Source: an uncultured Eubacteriales bacterium (lineage in GTDB: Bacteria; Bacillota; Clostridia; Oscillospirales; Oscillospiraceae). From it: DNA of 17,132 nt. The stretch spans positions 1 through 17,132 of the forward strand of contig URTG01000018.1 of NCBI GenBank assembly GCA_900550705.1, in the 5' to 3' direction. The notes beneath the pieces were generated by a model that had not been told where the DNA came from, ran no database searches, and saw nothing but the letters and a program-made list of their open reading frames with translations. This document shows positions 12,907-17,132 of this stretch, in pieces (the first letter of the stretch is position 1; every line of letters begins with the position of its first letter). The position numbers and the translations under genes were made by a program.

Positions 12907-15345
12907 ATGCGGGAACAACGGGAGCCGCGTCGCATCAAAGCCAGCAGCTCCAAGCGGGTGATTTTCCGGCGGACCGTGCTTCTGATGGGGCTGTGCGGGG
13001 TGCTGCTGTTCGTCCCTCTGCTCCACCAGCTGTGGGACATCTCCATCGTCCGGCATGAGGACTATCAGCAGAAGGCCACGGGCCAGCAGACCCTGGACCT
13101 GTCCGTGTCCGCCGCCCGGGGGAACATTTATGACCGGAAAGGAAATGTCCTTGCCATGTCCTCCACGGTCTACACCTTGGTGCTGTCCCCCAAGGACCTG
13201 GTCAAGAGCGTACCGGAGAAGGAATACCGCACCGACGGCGAGCTGGACCAGGCCGCCTACGACAAGGCGGTGGCCGACAAGCAGGAGAAGATCATTTCCG
13301 ATCTCATGCGCCTGGTACCCGACCTGGACGAGGAGGCGCTGACCAAAAGCGTCAACGCCACGAAATACGCCTATCGGGAGCTGAAAACCGACATCGAGAA
13401 GGCGGAGGCCGACCAGATCCGGACCTACATCACGGAGAATAAAACATCCTCCTACCTCTATCTGATCTCCGGCACCAAGCGCTACTATCCCTACGCCAGT
13501 CTGGCCGCCCAGGCCCTGGGCTTTGTGAACAGCGAGGGCGGCGCTTATGGCATTGAGGCCGCCTATAACGACGAGCTGGAGGGCACCGCCGGGCGGGTGG
13601 TCACCACCAAGACCGCCACCGGCACCGAGATGTACAACAGCTACTCTGAGTTCGTCGACGCCATCGACGGCTACGACCTGAACCTGACCATCGACGCCAC
13701 CATTCAGTCCTACGCCGAGAAGACCCTGGAGAAGGGAATCCAGGCCTACGACGTGCAGAACGGCGGCTTCTGTATTGTGATGAACCCCAAGACCGGGGCA
13801 ATCCTGGCCATCGCCAGCTCCCCGGACTTCGACCCCAATCACTATTCCGAAATTCTCAGCAGCGAGCTTCAGGCGCAGCTCGCGTCGGATACCTCCAGCA
13901 ACTACGAGAAGCTGAAGAAGGAAAACGCCGACGCCACCGGCGACGACCGCCTCACCGACGAGGAGCTGATGAGCCAGGCCAAGAGCGAGGCATACAGCGC
14001 CGCCTGGCTGTCTCAGTGGCGCAGCAAGGCCATCAACGACCGCTATGAGCCGGGCTCCACCTTCAAGGCCCTGGTCCTGGCCGCCGGACTGGAGGAGGGC
14101 GTCATTTCCGAAAGCGACACCTTTAACTGCACCGGCTCCTATAAGGTGGCCGGCTGGGATAAGCCCATCAACTGCTCCAAGCGGACGGGACACGGCCACG
14201 AGACCCTGGCCCAGGCGGTGCAGAACTCCTGCAACCCCGCCTTCATCCAGATCGGCCAGCGGCTGGGCATCGACAAGTATTACGACTACTTCGAGGCCTT
14301 CGGTCTGAAGGAGCAGACGGGCATCGACCTGCCCGGCGAGGCCAGTGCCGCCGGCAACATCTGGGACCGGGACAAGATGAGCGGCGTTGACCTGGCGGTG
14401 GCCTCCTTCGGTCAGCGTATCGAGGTCACCCCCATTCAGATGATCACGGCCTTCGCTGCGGTCATCAACGGGGGCAAGCTGATGCAGCCCTATGTGGTGC
14501 AGTCGGTGACCACCAAGGACGGCACCGTGGCGCGGAACACCGAGTCCACCGTGGTCCGCCAGGTGGTCAGCGAAAAGACCAGCGAGACGGCCACCAAAAT
14601 TCTGGAAAGCGTGGTGGGTGCGCCCACCGGCACCGGCAAGAACGCCTATCAGGCGGGCTACCGCATCGGCGGCAAGACCGGCTCCTCCGAGGTGAAGACG
14701 GAGGAGGGCCGGACCATCGTGTCCTTTATGGGCTTCGCCCCGGCGGACGACCCGGAGGTCATCGTGCTGCTGGCCTATGACAAGCCCAAGGAGGCCTCTC
14801 CCGGCAGCCACTACTGCACCACCGGCGTGTACATCAGCGGCGGCAACATGGCCGCCCCCCAGGCCGGCGCACTCATCGCCGACATCCTGGACTATCTGGG
14901 GGTGGAGAAGAAATACTCCGCCGAGGAGTCTGCCGCGGTGGATGTGTCCGTCCCCGATGTGACGGGCCAGACCGAGGCCAACGCCGCCCTGACGCTGAAC
15001 AAAAAGCACCTGAGCTACCGCACCGTGGGCCAGGGGGACACCGTCAACCGGCAGATCCCCGCCGCCGGGACCAGTATCCCGGGCGGGTCCAACGTGATCC
15101 TCTACCTGGGCGACGCGGTGCCGGAGGAGACGGGGACCGTCCCGGACGTCTCCGGCTTGAGCTATGACGCGGCGAAAAAGCGGCTGGAATCCGCCGGATT
15201 CTTTATGAAGGCCGCCGGCGTCTCCGTGTATTACAGCAACACCACCTGCGCCACCAGCCAGAGCATCGCCGCCGGCGAAGCCGCCGCCATCGGCACCGTG
15301 GTGGAGGTCCAGTTCTCCAATGTGGTGGAGGACGGGGCGACGTAA
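12907..15345 (+). CDS. PASTA-containing class B penicillin-binding protein (SpoVD/FtsI type)
   Basis: A membrane-anchored peptidoglycan transpeptidase for septal or spore-cortex wall synthesis. It has 812 residues: a short basic cytoplasmic start, one membrane helix (about 20-41), a dimerisation/pedestal domain from RGNIYDRKGNVLA (71-83), and the transpeptidase domain with all three active-site motifs. These are EPGSTFK (S384, K387), SCN (441-443) and KTGS (590-593). Two PASTA domains follow (about 682-740 from VPDVTGQ and about 747-810 from VPDVSGL). A helical, charged stretch (about 313-376) lies just before the SxxK motif and looks longer than in relatives. The position after ftsL fits FtsI/PBP2B, and PASTA domains also occur in SpoVD, so the subtype is open. 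The ATG at 12907 has AAGGAGGA six bases upstream; an earlier in-frame start would run through the hairpin. Confidence 0.93.
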   Translation: MREQREPRRIKASSSKRVIFRRTVLLMGLCGVLLFVPLLHQLWDISIVRHEDYQQKATGQQTLDLSVSAARGNIYDRKGNVLAMSSTVYTLVLSPKDLVKSVPEKEYRTDGELDQAAYDKAVADKQEKIISDLMRLVPDLDEEALTKSVNATKYAYRELKTDIEKAEADQIRTYITENKTSSYLYLISGTKRYYPYASLAAQALGFVNSEGGAYGIEAAYNDELEGTAGRVVTTKTATGTEMYNSYSEFVDAIDGYDLNLTIDATIQSYAEKTLEKGIQAYDVQNGGFCIVMNPKTGAILAIASSPDFDPNHYSEILSSELQAQLASDTSSNYEKLKKENADATGDDRLTDEELMSQAKSEAYSAAWLSQWRSKAINDRYEPGSTFKALVLAAGLEEGVISESDTFNCTGSYKVAGWDKPINCSKRTGHGHETLAQAVQNSCNPAFIQIGQRLGIDKYYDYFEAFGLKEQTGIDLPGEASAAGNIWDRDKMSGVDLAVASFGQRIEVTPIQMITAFAAVINGGKLMQPYVVQSVTTKDGTVARNTESTVVRQVVSEKTSETATKILESVVGAPTGTGKNAYQAGYRIGGKTGSSEVKTEEGRTIVSFMGFAPADDPEVIVLLAYDKPKEASPGSHYCTTGVYISGGNMAAPQAGALIADILDYLGVEKKYSAEESAAVDVSVPDVTGQTEANAALTLNKKHLSYRTVGQGDTVNRQIPAAGTSIPGGSNVILYLGDAVPEETGTVPDVSGLSYDAAKKRLESAGFFMKAAGVSVYYSNTTCATSQSIAAGEAAAIGTVVEVQFSNVVEDGAT

Positions 15346-15386
15346 CCAGCGTTTTCCGCCTCCGTTGGGGGGAGGGAGCCAAAGCA

Positions 15387-15489
15387 GGGCGGGGCTTCTC
15401 CTGTGGGAGAGCTGTCGAAGTATCCGCCCATGCAGAGCAGAAAACCACCCGAATTCCGGTTTCTCGCCCCCGTCAGGGGGCGAGAAACC
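15387..15489. repeat. Two-hairpin intergenic element between the PBP gene and murE
   Basis: The 210-nt gap 15346-15555 has no credible gene. It holds GGGCGG (15387-15392) pairing with CCGCCC (15424-15429) around a TCTCC/GGAGA hairpin, then a perfect 14-bp stem GGTTTCTCGCCCCC (15458-15471) with GGGGGCGAGAAACC (15476-15489) closed by GTCA. A-rich DNA follows, so the second hairpin is not a plus-strand terminator. It shares the words GTCGAA and CCGTCAGGG, at identical 56-nt spacing, with the right window repeat. This suggests a mobile or amplified intergenic repeat of the clostridial type. Confidence 0.6.
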
Positions 15490-15555
15490 AAAAAGAAAAA
15501 TTAAAATAACCGCAGTCTTAGAGAGAATGAAACCACCCGCAAGGGGTGATGTCAT

Positions 15556-17040
15556 TTGAAGCTGGGCAATTTATTCGCCGGGGTCTCCGCAGAGGGGACC
15601 GTGGATTGGGAGACGGAGATCGCCTCCCTGTCCTATGACAGCCGGACGCTGGAGCCTGGGGCGCTGTTTGTGGCGCTGCGGGGCGAGAAGCAGGACGGCC
15701 ACCAATTCATTCCCCAGGCTATGGCCCGGGGTGCGGCGGCGGTGGTGTGTGAAACACCGCCGGACACGCCAGGACCCTGGATAACTGTAAAGGATAGCCG
15801 CCTTACATTGGCGCAGCTCTCCGCCAACTGGTTCGACCGACCGGGGGAGGGGATGACGCTCCTGGGCGTTACCGGCACCAACGGAAAGACCACCACGACC
15901 ACCCTGCTGTGGGAGGTGCTGTCCGGGGTGCAGTCCGCCCCGGTGGGCCTCATCGGCACCAACCGGGTGATGATCGGCAGCCGGGCTCTGCCCGCCGACC
16001 GCACCACGCCGGAGAGCTATGAGCTTCAGTCCCTGCTCCGGCAGATGGCCGACGCCGGGTGCGCCTATGTGGTGATGGAGGTCTCCTCCCACGCCCTGGT
16101 CCAGCACCGGACGGCGGGGCTGACCTTTGCCGTGGGGGCCTTTACCAATCTCACCCAGGACCACCTGGACTACCACGGCACCATGGAGGCCTACCGGCAG
16201 GCCAAGGGACTGCTGTTCCGCCAGTGCCGCCGGGCGGTGCTCAATCTGGACGACCCCGCCGGGCGGTGGTACGCCCGGCAGGTGGAGTGCCCTGTGGTTA
16301 CCTATTCAGAAAATCGCTCCCAGGCGGACCTGACGGCCCGGAATCTGCGGCTGTTTCCCGGCTATGTGGAGTTCGAAGCCCTGACCACCGGGCACATTAC
16401 CCGGGTGCATCTGCCCATCCCCGGGGGCTTTTCCATCTACAACGCCCTGGCGGCCCTGTCGGTGGGCCTGTGCCTGGGGCTGGGCCTGGAGGAGATGGCC
16501 CGGGCCATGCGGACGGTGCAGGGGGTGAAGGGCAGGGTGGAGGTGGTGCCGGTGCCCCGGGCCTTTACGGTGCTCATCGACTATGCCCACAGCCCCAACG
16601 CCCTGGAAAATATTCTCATGACCGCCCGGGACTTTACGGCGGGGCGGCTCATCTGCCTGTTCGGCTGCGGCGGCAACCGGGACCGGACCAAGCGGCCCAT
16701 CATGGGGGCCGTCGCCCAGGAGCTGGCCGATCTGGTGGTGGTCACCTCTGACAACCCCAGGGACGAGGAGCCGGAGGACATCCTCCGGGACATTCTGTCC
16801 GGCATGACGCCGGACCGGGAGAACGTCCGGGTGGAGCCGGACCGCCGGGCGGCCATCGGCTGGGCCCTGAGCCAGGGCCGCCCCGGAGACGTGATCGTCC
16901 TGGCGGGGAAGGGACACGAGACCTGGCAGGAGGTCCGGGGGGTGCGATACCCCATGGACGAGCGGGAGATCGTGGCCCAGTGGTTCCAGGCCCGGGCGGG
17001 AAAAGAAAGGGCTGGAAATTTGAAGGCGGGTATAGTATAA
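15556..17040 (+). CDS. murE: UDP-MurNAc-tripeptide synthetase MurE, meso-DAP-adding
   Basis: A cytoplasmic Mur ligase that adds the third residue to UDP-MurNAc-L-Ala-D-Glu using ATP. It has 494 residues with the three Mur domains: an N-terminal UDP-binding domain with LSYDSRTLEPGALFVAL, and a central ATPase domain with TGTNGKTTT (106-114), EVSSHAL (175-181) and NLTQDHLDYHGT (198-209). Lys217 in QAKG is the carbamoylation candidate, and the C-terminal domain has DYAHSPNAL (342-350). DNPR (399-402) is the motif that selects meso-diaminopimelate over lysine. The start is TTG at 15556: AGGGGTGAT, a strong match to the 16S anti-Shine-Dalgarno sequence, ends five bases upstream, and the protein then begins like relatives (KLGNLF). 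No mraY, murF or murD follows in the window. Confidence 0.95.
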   Translation: MKLGNLFAGVSAEGTVDWETEIASLSYDSRTLEPGALFVALRGEKQDGHQFIPQAMARGAAAVVCETPPDTPGPWITVKDSRLTLAQLSANWFDRPGEGMTLLGVTGTNGKTTTTTLLWEVLSGVQSAPVGLIGTNRVMIGSRALPADRTTPESYELQSLLRQMADAGCAYVVMEVSSHALVQHRTAGLTFAVGAFTNLTQDHLDYHGTMEAYRQAKGLLFRQCRRAVLNLDDPAGRWYARQVECPVVTYSENRSQADLTARNLRLFPGYVEFEALTTGHITRVHLPIPGGFSIYNALAALSVGLCLGLGLEEMARAMRTVQGVKGRVEVVPVPRAFTVLIDYAHSPNALENILMTARDFTAGRLICLFGCGGNRDRTKRPIMGAVAQELADLVVVTSDNPRDEEPEDILRDILSGMTPDRENVRVEPDRRAAIGWALSQGRPGDVIVLAGKGHETWQEVRGVRYPMDEREIVAQWFQARAGKERAGNLKAGIV

Positions 17041-17108
17041 TCAGGCCGTCGAAAAAGTCCTTCCAGCCGAAGGATTCGGAGGGAGGGATAGTTGGAAAGG
17101 GAACCGTC
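17041..17108. repeat. Right copy of the dispersed 68-nt repeat, inverted
   Basis: It is the inverted partner of 1-68 (61 of 68 identical). It begins at the base after the murE stop codon and includes TCCTTC/GAAGGA (a 6-bp stem read on the minus strand) plus the GGGAGGGATAGTTGGAAAGGG stretch, which runs into the hairpin at 17094-17122. The repeat therefore supplies the end of the murE transcription unit. No target-site duplication can be judged because the element runs close to the edge. Confidence 0.75.
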
Positions 17109-17125
17109 AGGGTTCCCTTTCCTTG
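17094..17125 (+). terminator. Hairpin at the end of murE, probable terminator
   Basis: GGAAAGGGAACC (17094-17105) and GGTTCCCTTTCC (17111-17122) make a perfect 12-bp stem around GTCAG. Only TTG follows before A-rich sequence, so the T-tract is weak. It is part of the right repeat element and would stop or stabilise the murE transcript. Confidence 0.6.
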
Positions 17126-17132
17126 AAATCAA

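Noticed and set aside
12502..15555. A 1017-codon open frame on the minus strand across the PBP gene, and similar long minus- or plus-strand frames over lysA, uraA and aspS2
   Set aside because: Their translations are rich in G, H, Q and L or R with no domain, as expected opposite high-GC genes; the sense-strand genes have full family motifs and ribosome sites.
1..17132. A composite transposon or genomic island bounded by the inverted end repeats
   Set aside because: No transposase or integrase is present, the 17 kb between are core genes in standard order, and shorter relatives of the repeat occur inside; an intergenic repeat family explains it better.
1..17132. CRISPR arrays, tRNA or rRNA genes, prophage or toxin-antitoxin genes
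   Set aside because: No regularly spaced repeats, no tRNA-like folds with CCA ends, and no matching protein families were seen in any frame.

Overview
The window looks like chromosomal DNA from a strictly anaerobic, high-GC member of the Clostridia, most likely an Oscillospiraceae gut bacterium of the Flavonifractor/Lawsonibacter/Oscillibacter type. The pointers are high GC with strong AAGGAGG ribosome binding sites, a monomeric [FeFe] hydrogenase, a T-box riboswitch, an archaeal-type aspartyl-tRNA synthetase coupled to GatCAB, and a meso-diaminopimelate peptidoglycan pathway. The genus is inference; no rRNA is present. Almost all genes are housekeeping. There is no transposase, phage gene, CRISPR array, defence gene or tRNA.

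Layout. 1-200 holds a dispersed repeat, a hairpin and the terminator of lysA. 199-1458 (minus) is lysA, diverging from a uracil permease gene (1841-3205, plus). The permease has a strong promoter and a 150-nt leader carrying a possible 22-residue leader peptide and an intrinsic terminator. 3394-3807 is a small acidic coiled-coil protein with its own promoter and terminator. 3927-8870 is one operon: consensus promoter, asparagine-type T-box, aspS2, gatC, gatA, gatB, terminator. Together these make Asn-tRNA(Asn) by mischarging with Asp and then amidating, under control of uncharged tRNA(Asn). 9008-10525 is a stand-alone group B-like [FeFe] hydrogenase with a structured 3' region. 10727-17040 is the start of the division and cell wall (dcw) cluster: mraZ, rsmH, an ftsL-like gene, a PASTA-containing penicillin-binding protein of the SpoVD/FtsI class, and murE. 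The cluster stops after murE.

The coding content is conventional. The less explained material is between genes. The two window ends carry inverted copies of a 68-nt element (61/68 identical, all seven differences transitions). Shorter or diverged relatives sit after uraA and between the PBP gene and murE. A perfect 16-bp hairpin separates ftsL from the PBP gene. A possible multi-branched RNA fold follows the hydrogenase gene. The uraA leader looks like an attenuator of unidentified type. The terminal repeats could also mean the window is an assembly contig that broke at a multicopy repeat.

No database search or folding calculation was run. Alignments to family members come from memory of the families and are marked as such.
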